64,000 bases of DNA from Baekduia soli (GTDB lineage: Bacteria; Actinomycetota; Thermoleophilia; Solirubrobacterales; Solirubrobacteraceae), in contig NZ_CP042430.1 of NCBI RefSeq assembly GCF_007970665.1, forward strand, positions 3,844,001-3,908,000, in the 5' to 3' direction. The notes beneath the pieces are model-generated. The model was given only the letters and a program-made list of their open reading frames with translations, was not told the origin of the DNA and searched no databases. A program made the position numbers and the translations under genes. Numbering within the stretch: position 1 is the first letter of the stretch; every line of letters starts with the position of its first letter. Positions 52,184 through 62,077 of the stretch are shown here, in pieces.

Positions 52184-53433
52184 TCGGGGGCGGTCGCGTC
52201 CAGCGCGGCGACGGCCTGCTCGAAGCACGCGGCCGGCGGCGAGGTCAGCCCGAAGCCCACCGCTCCCCGCCCAAGCTCCCGGTGGACCATCACGATGTCG
52301 ATGATCGGCCGGCGGCCCGTCTCCAGCACGCGGCGGGCGTCGACGCCCGCGGGCGCCGGGGCGTCGTCCAGGAGCGGCACGCGGTAGTCGGCGTGCTCGC
52401 CCAGCGCCGTCTGCCGCGCGCCGGCGAACAGCTCGCGGGCGCGCGCCTCGCCGACGCCCACGACCGGCCACAGCGCCGGCGCCGCGGCGAGCACCGTCGC
52501 GCCGAGGCCGTAGCACTCGATGAGCAGGGAGTCGCCGCAGCCGCGGCCGGCGTCGGCGGCGGTGAAGCCGTCGAAGAGCACGCCCTCGGGCACCTCGGCG
52601 GGCGCGGTGAACCAGCGGCCCGGCACGCCGGAGATGCGCACGCCCGCCTCCGTGCCGTTGGCGCCACAGGCGGTCACCAGGCTGGAGCCCGGGACGCCGT
52701 CGGCCGCGTCGCAGGCCAGCCGGCATGCGGCGAGCGAGACGGCGACGAAGAACTGGGGGTTGGTGGCGATGAACGAGAACACGCGGTCGGCGGCCGCGGG
52801 GGTCAGGCCGGCCTGCGCCAGGCCCGGGGCCAGGAGCTCGGCCAGCAGCGACGAGGTCGCGGCGTTGCGGTTGTGCAGCTCGTCGCCGCGACGCAGACCC
52901 TCGGCCATCAGCGCGTGGGCGTCGATCCCGCCGACGATCTGCAGGGCCCGGTCCAGCGCGGGGGCCAGCTCCTCGGCCATCCACCGCAGGCGCGTCAGCA
53001 CGTCGGGCTCGTACATGCCCAGCACGAGCGCCTTGCCCTCGAGGCCCTCCATCACCGGGTGGAAGGCGCGTGCGCCCGTCGCGGCGTCCTCGACGACCAC
53101 GACCGGGGTCGACGCGGTGATCGACCCCACCCCGCCGGCCATCGACGCGTGGTCCTGGGCGGCGGCGAAGCGGATCGACCCGGCGGCCGCGGCGCTCGCG
53201 GCCTCCTCCGGCGTGGCCGCCAGCCCCTCGTTCAGCGCGGCGCCGATCATCCCGCCGCGCAGCAGCTCGGACATGTCCTCCCACGCCTGGGGCGGCGCCG
53301 CGTGCAGGATGAGGCCGGGCTCCAGGCCGGGCACGACCTCGCCGGCGGGGCGGACGGCGACGAGGCGGGGCCGTGCCGACAGCAGGCGCGCGGCGGCGAC
53401 GTCGTTGGGGGACGCGGGGGTGTCGGAGGGCAT
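52180..53433 (-). CDS. DUF1116 protein (YlbE/AllG-like, oxamate carbamoyltransferase subunit family)
   Basis: 417 residues. Conserved stretches WEDMSELLRGGMIGAALNEG, FHPVMEGLEGKALVLGMYEPDVLTRLRWM, GLRRGDELHNRNAATSSLL and TACGANGTEAGVRISG fit DUF1116, the family of E. coli YlbE. In E. coli YlbE works with FdrA (AllF) and YlbF (AllH) as an oxamate carbamoyltransferase in allantoin use. Neither partner is present here, so this copy is an orphan and may act differently. Confidence 0.8.
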   Translation of the reverse strand: MPSDTPASPNDVAAARLLSARPRLVAVRPAGEVVPGLEPGLILHAAPPQAWEDMSELLRGGMIGAALNEGLAATPEEAASAAAAGSIRFAAAQDHASMAGGVGSITASTPVVVVEDAATGARAFHPVMEGLEGKALVLGMYEPDVLTRLRWMAEELAPALDRALQIVGGIDAHALMAEGLRRGDELHNRNAATSSLLAELLAPGLAQAGLTPAAADRVFSFIATNPQFFVAVSLAACRLACDAADGVPGSSLVTACGANGTEAGVRISGVPGRWFTAPAEVPEGVLFDGFTAADAGRGCGDSLLIECYGLGATVLAAAPALWPVVGVGEARARELFAGARQTALGEHADYRVPLLDDAPAPAGVDARRVLETGRRPIIDIVMVHRELGRGAVGFGLTSPPAACFEQAVAALDATAPD

Positions 53434-53467
53434 ACCGGGAGTATCGCGGGGATGCGAAGCTCCACCC

Positions 53468-54121
53468 ATGGCCACCAGGGACGCCGGAACCGTCGAGGCC
53501 GTCAACGTCGGCGAGCCGCGCGAGGTGCAGGCCGGTGACCACACGGTGTGGACGGCGATCTGGAAGCACCCCGTCGACGGGCGGGTGGCGCTGCGCGGCG
53601 TCAACCTGGACGGCGACGACCAGGCCGACCGCACCGTGCACGGCGGACCCGACAAGGCGGTCTACGCCTATGACGCCGCGGACACGGCCTGGTGGGAGGC
53701 CGAGCTCGGCCGGTCCCTGGGCCCCGGGGCGTTCGGCGAGAACCTCACGGTGGCCGGGGTGCCGGTCTCCGAGGCGGTGATCGGCGAGCGCTGGGCCGTG
53801 GGCAGCACGCTGCTCGAGGTGGCCCAGCCGCGCCTGCCCTGCTTCAAGCTCGGCCTGCGAATGGGCGATCCGCGCTTCCTCAAGCGCTTCGCGCAGGCCG
53901 CGCGGCCCGGCGCCTATCTGCGCGTGGTGCGGGAGGGCGACATCGGCGCCGGCGACGCGGTGCAGGTGCTCTCGCGCCCGCCCCACGGCGTCACGAGCGC
54001 GCTCGTGTCCCGCGCGATCCTCGGCGAGCCCGAGCTGCTGGACGCCGCGGCGGCCGCGCCCGAGCTCCCCGGCGAGCTGCGCGCCTGGATGCTCGAGCGC
54101 GCGATGGGCCGGGGGCGCTAG
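53468..54121 (+). CDS. MOSC-domain protein (YiiM-like)
   Basis: 217 residues. MOSC core with GVNLDGDDQADRTVHGGPDKAVYAYD, GAFGENLTVAGV, and EVAQPRLPCFKLGLRMGD, whose cysteine is the expected molybdenum-cofactor-binding residue. A YiiM-type three-helix tail follows. Such proteins reduce N-hydroxylated compounds or deliver sulfur. It is divergent from the DUF1116 gene by 34 bases, so the two could share control. Confidence 0.9.
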   Translation: MATRDAGTVEAVNVGEPREVQAGDHTVWTAIWKHPVDGRVALRGVNLDGDDQADRTVHGGPDKAVYAYDAADTAWWEAELGRSLGPGAFGENLTVAGVPVSEAVIGERWAVGSTLLEVAQPRLPCFKLGLRMGDPRFLKRFAQAARPGAYLRVVREGDIGAGDAVQVLSRPPHGVTSALVSRAILGEPELLDAAAAAPELPGELRAWMLERAMGRGR

Positions 54122-54188
54122 GTCCGCGACCCGCCCCACGACGTCGACCGTGCCCGAGCGCGCGCCCGCCGTCGGCGTGCTGCGGGCG

Positions 54189-54797
54189 CTATCGCGCTGA
54201 CGAGGCGGCGCCGAGCAGCAGCTTCGCGGCCGCGATCACGTCGCCGGCCAGCCACGGCGGCAGCGAGCGGCCATCGGCGACGAGGTGGCGGCGCAGCGCG
54301 GCGCCGGGGAGGTCGACCACCGCACGGGTGACGGACTCCACCGCGCGCGCGCCGGCGCGGCCGTGCAGCGCGCGGGCGACGCGGGCCACCGCGGTCTCCA
54401 GCGGGGCGTTGATCGCGTCGAGGCGCTCGCGGAAGCCCTCGGGCGCCGCGTCGAGCAGGTCGCCGCGGCGCACGGCCAGCAGCAGGCGCGCGTCGCCGGG
54501 ATGGCGGCCGGCGAACGCGACCATCGCGCCGGCCATGGCCGCGCCCGCCGCCACCGGGTGGTCCCGGTGGGCCGCATCGGCGGCCAGGACCTCGGCCTGG
54601 AAGCGCTCCAGCGCGCGCAGCCACGCGGCGGCGACGAGGCCGTCGCGGCTGCCGAAGCGGTGGTACAGCGTGCCGACGGGCGCGCCGCTGGCCCGCGAGA
54701 TCACGGCGACCGAGGCCGCCCGCGGCCCGTCGGCCAGGACGATGTCGCGGGCGGCGTCCAGGATGTCGTCGGTCCGGTGTTTGCGAGGCGGCGCCAT
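54189..54797 (-). CDS. TetR-family repressor
   Basis: 202 residues. N-terminal helix-turn-helix (DDILDAARDIVLADGPRAASVAVISRASGAPVGTLYHRFGSRDGLVAAAW) and an all-helical ligand domain. Its start codon is only 20 bases from the start of the divergent SRPBCC gene, and a GGAAC-GATC-ATTCC palindrome fills the gap, so it almost surely represses itself and that operon. The ligand is unknown. Confidence 0.9.
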   Translation of the reverse strand: MAPPRKHRTDDILDAARDIVLADGPRAASVAVISRASGAPVGTLYHRFGSRDGLVAAAWLRALERFQAEVLAADAAHRDHPVAAGAAMAGAMVAFAGRHPGDARLLLAVRRGDLLDAAPEGFRERLDAINAPLETAVARVARALHGRAGARAVESVTRAVVDLPGAALRRHLVADGRSLPPWLAGDVIAAAKLLLGAASSAR

Positions 54798-54817
54798 ATC
54801 TGGAACGATCATTCCAT
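54798..54817. promoter_or_regulatory. TetR operator between divergent start codons
   Basis: The 20 bases between the two ATG codons hold a near-perfect palindrome centred on GATC (core 54802-54815, GGAACGATCATTCC), with ATAT on both sides. There is no room for ribosome-binding sites, so one or both messages are leaderless and their promoters must reach into the opposite gene. Confidence 0.6.
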
Positions 54818-55237
54818 ATGAGCGACCTGCCGTACATCGACACGAACGTCGCCTCCGTCGCGGCGACGCCCGAGCAGGCCTGGTCGGCCCTGCTGGCGAC
54901 CCTGCGCGGGCAGATGGGCGGCGCCGGCGCCGTGGCCCGCGCGCTGGGCTGCGATCCTGCGCGCGCGTCACCCGAGTTCGACGGGCGGCCCGGGCAGACG
55001 CTGCCGGGCTTCCGCGTCGCGCACGCCGACCCCGGGCACCGCCTCGAGCTGCGCGGGCGGCATCGCTTCTCGCGCTACAGCCTGACGTTCGCCCTGCACG
55101 ACGGCACCGTGGCGGCCGAGACGCGCGCGGCGTTCCCCGGCGTCCTCGGCCGCCTCTACCGGGCCGCGGTCATCGACTCCGGCGCGCACCGCGTCATCAC
55201 CCGCCGTCTCGTGCGGCAGGTCGCGCGCCACGCATGA
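54818..55237 (+). CDS. SRPBCC/START-like domain protein
   Basis: 139 residues. Begins IDTNVASVAATPEQAWSALLATL, the usual first strand and helix of polyketide-cyclase/START-like folds, and has RLELRGRHRFSRYSLTFALHDGTVAAETRAAFPGVLG in the middle. These domains bind hydrophobic ligands. It is the first gene of a two-gene SRPBCC operon under the TetR-type regulator, coupled by an ATGA overlap to the next. Confidence 0.75.
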   Translation: MSDLPYIDTNVASVAATPEQAWSALLATLRGQMGGAGAVARALGCDPARASPEFDGRPGQTLPGFRVAHADPGHRLELRGRHRFSRYSLTFALHDGTVAAETRAAFPGVLGRLYRAAVIDSGAHRVITRRLVRQVARHA

Positions 55238-55725
55238 TCGGCGACCGCTGGGGCGCCACCGTCGAGGAGGTCGCCGCACGCCACCCGTGCGACGCGCTGG
55301 TCCCCGCCGGCGCCGTGCGCGCCGACCGCGCGATCTCGGTCGCCGCCCCCGTCGGGCTCGTGTTCCGGTGGCTGTGCCAGCTGCGCGCGGCGCCGTACTC
55401 CTACGACTGGCTCGACAACCGCGGCCGCCGCAGCCCGGCCGAGCTGACGCTGGGCCTGGACGACCTCCGCGCCGGCCAGCGGTTCATGACGCTGTTCCGG
55501 CTCGCGTGCTTCGCGCCCGGCGAGCACCTCACGCTGCGCAGCGGCCACGCCACCGCCGTGACCTACGCCACGCGGCCTCAGGCGGCCGGGACGCGGCTGG
55601 CCGTCCGGGTCGCGCTCGCACTGCCGCGGTGGGCCGCCGCCCCGCTCGTGGCCGGCGACCTCATCATGATGCGCCGCCAGCTCCTCACGCTCCGGGCGCT
55701 GGCCGAGCGCGACGCGGCGGCCTAG
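55234..55725 (+). CDS. Second SRPBCC-like protein
   Basis: 163 residues. VRADRAISVAAPVGLVFRWLCQLRAAPYSYDWLDNRGRRSPAELTLGLDDLRAGQRFMTLFRL resembles the SRPBCC proteins found beside polyketide-cyclase-like genes in actinobacteria. Starts within the stop of the preceding gene and is surely cotranscribed. Two different ligand-binding domains under one repressor hint at a shared hydrophobic ligand; inference. Confidence 0.7.
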   Translation: MIGDRWGATVEEVAARHPCDALVPAGAVRADRAISVAAPVGLVFRWLCQLRAAPYSYDWLDNRGRRSPAELTLGLDDLRAGQRFMTLFRLACFAPGEHLTLRSGHATAVTYATRPQAAGTRLAVRVALALPRWAAAPLVAGDLIMMRRQLLTLRALAERDAAA

Positions 55726-56042
55726 GCGTCGCGCGTGCCCGGGTGCCCGTCGCCGGGCCACGGGGCCAGGACGAGCAGCAGCCGGGCGTCGGTGACGGCC
55801 TTGACCGCGTGGCGCTCGTTGGGCTCGAACACCGCGGCCAGGCCCGGTCCCCCGGTCGTCCCGGCGAGGTCGACCTCGCCCGCGATCACCACCACGTAGG
55901 CCCGCTCGTGGACCTGGTGGTCCTGCATGGCCTCGCCGGCGGCCAGCCCGATGAGGATCGAGCGCGCCTCGCCGCGGGCCGAGTGCAGGATCCGCGGCCG
56001 GCGGTCGTCGAGCTCGACGGTCTGGAGATCCCAATGTTCCAT
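55722..56042 (-). CDS. Small cupin-domain protein
   Basis: 106 residues, one cupin barrel: ILIGLAAGEAMQDHQVHERAYVVVIAGEVDLAG ... VFEPNERHAVKAVTDARLLLVLAPW. Metal-binding histidines (DHQVHE and ERHAV) are kept. TAGTCT (56049-56054) lies 6 bases before ATG 56042, a further leaderless-type start. It overlaps the convergent SRPBCC gene by 4 bases. Substrate unknown. Confidence 0.8.
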   Translation of the reverse strand: MEHWDLQTVELDDRRPRILHSARGEARSILIGLAAGEAMQDHQVHERAYVVVIAGEVDLAGTTGGPGLAAVFEPNERHAVKAVTDARLLLVLAPWPGDGHPGTRDA

Positions 56043-56189
56043 CGGTCCAGACTACGCCCTCGAGGACTCGGTGCTCGTGCCGCGCGCCCTCGACGACCCC
56101 GCGCTCTCGGACGAGATCCTGGCCGACGTGCGCGAGGCGGTGAAGTCGGACTATGCTCGTGCCGGGCACCCGGACACGAGGACACCAAC

Positions 56190-56669
56190 TTGAGCGTGAA
56201 CCCGAAGAGCAAGTCGACCGCGACGAAGGAGAACGCGCTCGACGCGCAGGAGATCGACGACTTCCTGGCCGTGCGCCAGGACGGCCGGCTCGGCACGAAC
56301 CGGGGCGACGGCTGGTGGCACGTGACCCCGATCTGGTACCTGTGGGAGGACGGCCGCTTCCACCACACGCTCGGCGCCGGCCGCCGGCACCTGCGCAACC
56401 TGCGCGCGGACCCGCACGCCACGCTGTGCGTCGACGAGGACCCGCGGCTGACCGAGGGCCTGGAGGCCGGCGCGCGCTCCGTCGTCTGCTTCGGCCTGGC
56501 CGAGCTCTCCACCGACGAGGACCTGATCCGCAGCGTCACGGAGAAGATCCTGGTGCGCTACCTGGGGCCCGAGGCGGGCGCCTACGTCGAGCCGATCATG
56601 GCCGAGGGCCGCACGATCGTGACCCTCACGCCGTCGGACTGGCTGACCTGGGACTACACCAAGGACTGA
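56190..56669 (+). CDS. PNPOx-like FMN/F420-binding protein
   Basis: 159 residues, split beta-barrel flavin fold: DAQEIDDFLAVRQDGRLGTNRGDGWWHVTPIWYLWEDGRFHHTLGAGRRHLRNLRADPHATLCVDEDPRL. The pattern matches pyridoxamine-phosphate-oxidase-like proteins, many of which in actinobacteria use cofactor F420. TTG 56190 or GTG 56196 is the start; both give a normal protein. The preceding ~145 bases after the divergent cupin show no other gene. Confidence 0.8.
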   Translation: MSVNPKSKSTATKENALDAQEIDDFLAVRQDGRLGTNRGDGWWHVTPIWYLWEDGRFHHTLGAGRRHLRNLRADPHATLCVDEDPRLTEGLEAGARSVVCFGLAELSTDEDLIRSVTEKILVRYLGPEAGAYVEPIMAEGRTIVTLTPSDWLTWDYTKD

Positions 56670-56690
56670 GGCGCCGCGGACACCGCGCGA

Positions 56691-58337
56691 TCACTCCGCC
56701 TCCGGCGCGGTGCGCGGCTCGGCCAGGCCCTGGGCGGCCAGCTCGCGCAGCTTGTTCTTCTGCACCTTGCCGGTCACGGTCATCGGGTAGTCGATGCAGA
56801 AGCGCACGTAGCGCGGCACCTTGTAGTGCGCGAGCCGCCCGCGGCAGAACGCGCGGACGTCCTCCTCGGAGAGGCCGCTGCCCTCGCGGCGCACGACCCA
56901 GGCCATGGCCTCCTCGCCGAAGCGCTCGTCGGGAACGCCGACGACCTGGGCGTCGGCGATGTCGGGGTGGGTGTGGAGGAACTCCTCGATCTCCCGCGGG
57001 TAGACGTTCTCCCCTCCCCGGATGATCATGTCCTTGATCCGCCCGACGATCCGGATGTAGCCGTCCTCGTCCATGACGGCCTGGTCGCCGGTGTGCATCC
57101 AGCGCGCGGCGTCGATGGCCTGCGCGGTGCGCTGCGGGTCCTCCCAGTAGCCGAGCATCACGCTGTAGCCGCGGGTCTGGAACTCGCCGGTCTGCCCCCG
57201 CGCCAGCGTCCGGCCGGTGTCCGGATCGGCCACGCGGATCTCGACGTGCGGATGCACGCGGCCCACGGTCGCGACGCGATGCTCCAGGTCGTCCTCGGCC
57301 AGCGTCTGGGTCGAGACCGGCGACGTCTCGGTCATCCCGTAGGCGATGGTCACCTCCCCCATGCCCATGCGGTCGATGACCTTGCGCATCACCTCGATGG
57401 GGCACGGCGAGCCCGCCATGATCCCCGTGCGCAGCGACGACAGGTCGAAGCCGTCGAAGCCGGGGTGCTCGAGCTCTGAGATGAACATCGTCGGCACGCC
57501 GTACAGCGCCGTGCACCGCTCGGACTGCACGGCCTCCAGCACCGCCCCCGGCTCGAACCCCTCGCCCGGGAGCACGACGCACGCGCCGTGGGTGGTCGCC
57601 GCCAGGTTGCCCATGACCATGCCGAAGCAGTGGTAGTACGGCACGGGCACGCAGATCACGTCGCGCTCGGTCAGCCGGCAGCCCTCGCCGACGAAGTAGC
57701 CGTTGTTGAGGATGTTGTGGTGCGAGAGCATCGCGCCCTTGGGAAAGCCCGTGGTCCCGCTGGTGTACTGGATGTTGATCGGATCGCCGGCGTCGAGCCC
57801 GGCCGAGCGGGCCCGCAGCGCCTCGGGGTCGGTCGCCTCGGCGCCGGCCAGCAGCTCCTCCCACGAAGGAGTCCCGAGGTGGACGACGTGCTCCAGGCCT
57901 TCCAGGACAGGCCGTGCGGCCTGCGCCATCGCGACGTAGTCGCTGTCCTTGAAGCGCTCGGCGGCCACGAGCATCCGGCAGCCTGACTGGCGCAGGACGT
58001 ACTCGAGCTCGTGGGACCGGTAGGCCGGGTTGATGTTGACCAGGATCACCCCGGCTCGGGCGGCCGCGTACTGCAGCACCGCCCACTCGGCGCGGTTGGG
58101 GCTCCAGATCCCCAGGCGGTCGCCGGCCTGCATCCCGCAGGCCATGAGGGCCCTGGCGACGCGGTCGACCTCGGCGTCGAACGCCGCGTAGGTCAGGCGC
58201 AGGCCCTGGGCCCGGGAGACGAGCGCGAGGCGGTCGGGGTGGCGCGCCGCGGTGCGGGCGAGGTTGTCGCCCACCGTGTCGCCCAAGAGCGGCACCGGCG
58301 ATGCCCCGTGGGCGTAGGCGGGTGTCGCTGTGGCCAT
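56691..58337 (-). CDS. Acyl-CoA synthetase (AMP-dependent ligase, FadD-like)
   Basis: 548 residues. AMP-binding motif [30 protein letters not shown], the hinge [16 protein letters not shown] and the catalytic lysine in [14 protein letters not shown]. It activates a carboxylic acid, probably a medium or long fatty acid, to its CoA thioester. ATG 58337 has a GGAGG ribosome site and a ~170-base leader from a good promoter. No partner beta-oxidation gene lies nearby. Confidence 0.93.
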   Translation of the reverse strand: MATATPAYAHGASPVPLLGDTVGDNLARTAARHPDRLALVSRAQGLRLTYAAFDAEVDRVARALMACGMQAGDRLGIWSPNRAEWAVLQYAAARAGVILVNINPAYRSHELEYVLRQSGCRMLVAAERFKDSDYVAMAQAARPVLEGLEHVVHLGTPSWEELLAGAEATDPEALRARSAGLDAGDPINIQYTSGTTGFPKGAMLSHHNILNNGYFVGEGCRLTERDVICVPVPYYHCFGMVMGNLAATTHGACVVLPGEGFEPGAVLEAVQSERCTALYGVPTMFISELEHPGFDGFDLSSLRTGIMAGSPCPIEVMRKVIDRMGMGEVTIAYGMTETSPVSTQTLAEDDLEHRVATVGRVHPHVEIRVADPDTGRTLARGQTGEFQTRGYSVMLGYWEDPQRTAQAIDAARWMHTGDQAVMDEDGYIRIVGRIKDMIIRGGENVYPREIEEFLHTHPDIADAQVVGVPDERFGEEAMAWVVRREGSGLSEEDVRAFCRGRLAHYKVPRYVRFCIDYPMTVTGKVQKNKLRELAAQGLAEPRTAPEAE

Positions 58338-58671
58338 CCTCCGTCCTCCTGACCGACCTCAGGGGGAACATTTGAGACGCGGCCCCGAGCCCCTTGGGGT
58401 GCTCTCCGCTCGTCTTCGCCCTCCGCAAGCAGAGCGCGCCGGACGAGCTTCGGAGCGGCGGGCCTCGCAACCCCATGGCCTCGCTCTCCAGGACTCGGTT
58501 CCGCGTCTTGCGACCAACGTACGCCCGCCCGGGCGGCCGCGTCAACCCCCCGCGCGAGAAACACTCCGCACTGTGCACACGAATCGTCGTGGCGGCGTCG
58601 TTCACCGAGCACACCGATACCGCCCGCGCCCTGCAGGCCCTCGGGCAGCCGGCGGCCGCGCCCCGCGCCAC
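58338..58671. other. 334-base intergenic leader of the acyl-CoA synthetase gene
   Basis: Holds the promoter at 58516-58545 and a long untranslated leader. A short frame from ATG about 58476 on the minus strand overlaps the gene start but is not family-like. No terminator or known riboswitch recognised. Confidence 0.4.
58516..58545 (-). promoter_or_regulatory. Housekeeping-type promoter of the acyl-CoA synthetase gene
   Basis: Minus-strand TTGACG (58545-58540), 18-base spacer and TACGTT (58521-58516). The predicted start is about 170 bases before the ATG, one of the few long leaders in this window. Confidence 0.6.
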
Positions 58672-59559
58672 CTACTCCTCCCCCGCCTCCTTGAGGTTCG
58701 GGTCGTCGTTGAACTCGCGCGTCGCGCGCAGGCCGGACTCCAGCATCCCGAGCTGGAGCCGGCAGTTGTCGTGCAACCCGTCCCAGCCGCCCTCGTCCTC
58801 GTCGGCGAGGATCGACTCGTACAGGCCGCGTGCGGTGGCGAAGTGCCCGTTGGCGTGCTCGGCCCCCGCCTCCCAGTAGTCGATCTCGGTGCCGCGGAAC
58901 CGGTCCGACAGCCCGTCGGCCTCCATCATGCGCGCCGCGTTGGCGACGGCCGACAGCAGCCCGAGGCGCAGCGCGTGGCGCTGGTCGCGGACGAGGCGGT
59001 AGGCCTCCTTGATGACCTCGAGGTCGGTGACCTCCAGGCCGTCGCCCGCCCGCACCGCCTGCTCGAGCGCCGCGACGGTCGCGGGGTCGGCCACGCCGGT
59101 CGCCTCGAGCTCGGGTGGGTCGGGGTCGGGTGCCGGCCCGGGGCCGGGGAACGGGGGCAGCGGCGGCGGGAGCGGGTTGGGGCCGGGCGCCGGCGCGAAG
59201 CGGCGCGTCGAGGCCTGGAAGGCCGCGACCTGCTCCTCGGTCCTGGGCCCGTAGACCCCGTCGCTGTTGAGGACCCGGTCGCCGAGCCGGGCGTTGAGCA
59301 GGACCTGGAGGCGCAGGACCCGCGGGCCCGACTCCCCGAAGGCGGCGCCCCGGGCGCGCAGCGCCTGCGCGACCGGACGGCTCTCGGTCTCCTGCACGGG
59401 CTCGGGGTCGCCGGCGACCTGGCGTGCGAGCCGGATGACGCCCGCGGTCGCGCGGTTGCCGGCCACGCGCTGCAGCGCGAGGACGCGATGGCCCGCCGCC
59501 GGTGCCGCCGGGCCCGGCGACGGCGGTGTCCGGGCCCGGTCGGGCTGCCGCGCGCGCAT
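58672..59559 (-). CDS. Peptidoglycan-binding-domain protein with an LQRxxGNRA motif
   Basis: 295 residues. Near the N-terminus LALQRVAGNRATAGVIRLARQ (28-48) matches the LQRxxGN(R)A motif common at the start of actinobacterial proteins carried with extracellular contractile injection systems and DUF4157 toxins. A PG_binding_1 domain follows (about 78-115; LRLQVLLNARLGDRVLNSDGVYGPRTEEQVAAFQ), then a Pro-rich linker and an all-helical C-terminal part of unknown kind. No signal peptide is seen. Function unknown. Confidence 0.7.
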   Translation of the reverse strand: MRARQPDRARTPPSPGPAAPAAGHRVLALQRVAGNRATAGVIRLARQVAGDPEPVQETESRPVAQALRARGAAFGESGPRVLRLQVLLNARLGDRVLNSDGVYGPRTEEQVAAFQASTRRFAPAPGPNPLPPPLPPFPGPGPAPDPDPPELEATGVADPATVAALEQAVRAGDGLEVTDLEVIKEAYRLVRDQRHALRLGLLSAVANAARMMEADGLSDRFRGTEIDYWEAGAEHANGHFATARGLYESILADEDEGGWDGLHDNCRLQLGMLESGLRATREFNDDPNLKEAGEE

Positions 59560-59649
59560 CTCGGGACGAACGTACCGCAGCCGCGCACCGGATTCGCGAC
59601 GAGCCGTCGGGCCCGGGTGACCGGGCCGCAGGACGGGTAGGGCAGGGAG

Positions 59650-60648
59650 GTGCCCGGCCGCAACGTCTCTCGCCCGTCCGCGCTCGCGCGCGCCCTCGCC
59701 GTCCCGGCGGTCCTCGCCGTGCTCGCCGCCGCCGGCTGCGGTGGCGACGGCACGGGCGGCGCGGGCACGACGACCACCGCGCCTGCGCCCAGCGCGCCGA
59801 GAACGACGACGGCCACGACCCCCGCGCCGGCGTCCCGGCTGATCGTCGGGATGGGCGATCAGAACGCCTCCACGTTCGCCAACCCGGCCTTCCTGGCCCT
59901 GGGCATCCGCCACGCACGCCTCGTCGTCTCCTACGACGCGATGTCGGTCGGGTTCGAGCGCCAGCTGGTCGACCAGTGGATGGCGGCGGTGACGAAGGCC
60001 GGGATCGCGCCCTTCGTGGCCTTCGGGCACTCGCGCGTGCACCCGGCCCGGCTGCCGAGCATCGGCGCCTACTCCGCGGCGGTGGCCGCGTTCCGCAGGC
60101 GCTACCCGCGGGTGCGCACGTTCGCCGCGTGGAACGAGGTCAACAACCAGTCCCAGCCGACCCAGCGCGCGCCGGAGCGCGCGGCGGCCTACTTCGACGC
60201 GCTGCGCGCACAGTGCCCGGGATGCACGCTGGTGGCCGGCGACGTCCTGGACCAGGCCGGGTTCGTCGGCTACCTGCGCCGCTACCGCGCCGCACTACGC
60301 AGCCGGCCGCAGATCTGGGGCCTGCACGACTACTCCGACACCAACCGCTTCCGCACCACCGGGACCAGGGCGTTCCTGCGCGCGGTCCCCGGCGAGGTGT
60401 GGCTGACCGAGACCGGCGGCGTGGCGAAGTTCGGCCGCAGCTTCCCGCTCGACCTCCAGCGCCAGGCGCGGGCGCTGCGCTACGCGTTCACGCTCGCGGA
60501 CTCGAGTCCCCGCATCACGCGCATGTACCTGTACAACTGGCTCGGCGCCGGGCCCGCCGACCGCTTCGACGCCGGGCTCGTCGAGGCGGACGGCACGACG
60601 CAGCGCCCGGCCTACCGGGCGCTGGCGCGCGTGCTGCGCCGGCGATGA
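59650..60648 (+). CDS. Secreted glycoside-hydrolase-like lipoprotein (GH-A clan)
   Basis: 332 residues from GTG 59650. Lipoprotein signal with LAAAGC, a Thr/Pro-rich linker, then a TIM-barrel-like domain. FAAWNEVNNQ has the general-acid Glu after Asn, and VWLTETGGVAKFG has a second Glu in the nucleophile position, as in clan A glycosidases. Substrate unknown; likely a surface glycan. It is divergent from the LQRxxGN protein by 90 bases. Confidence 0.78.
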   Translation: MPGRNVSRPSALARALAVPAVLAVLAAAGCGGDGTGGAGTTTTAPAPSAPRTTTATTPAPASRLIVGMGDQNASTFANPAFLALGIRHARLVVSYDAMSVGFERQLVDQWMAAVTKAGIAPFVAFGHSRVHPARLPSIGAYSAAVAAFRRRYPRVRTFAAWNEVNNQSQPTQRAPERAAAYFDALRAQCPGCTLVAGDVLDQAGFVGYLRRYRAALRSRPQIWGLHDYSDTNRFRTTGTRAFLRAVPGEVWLTETGGVAKFGRSFPLDLQRQARALRYAFTLADSSPRITRMYLYNWLGAGPADRFDAGLVEADGTTQRPAYRALARVLRRR

Positions 60649-60711
60649 CCCGTCGTCGACGTACGGCGTGCGTCGCCGGCACGGCTCGTCGGGTTCCGGA
60701 CCCGCGGGCCC

Positions 60712-62073
<1,362 letters not shown>

Positions 62074-62077
62074 CGCG

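Noticed and set aside
56068-56193. Short plus-strand frame before the PNPOx-like gene
   Set aside because: About 40 codons with protein-like composition but no start signal or family; it overlaps the likely promoter of the next gene.
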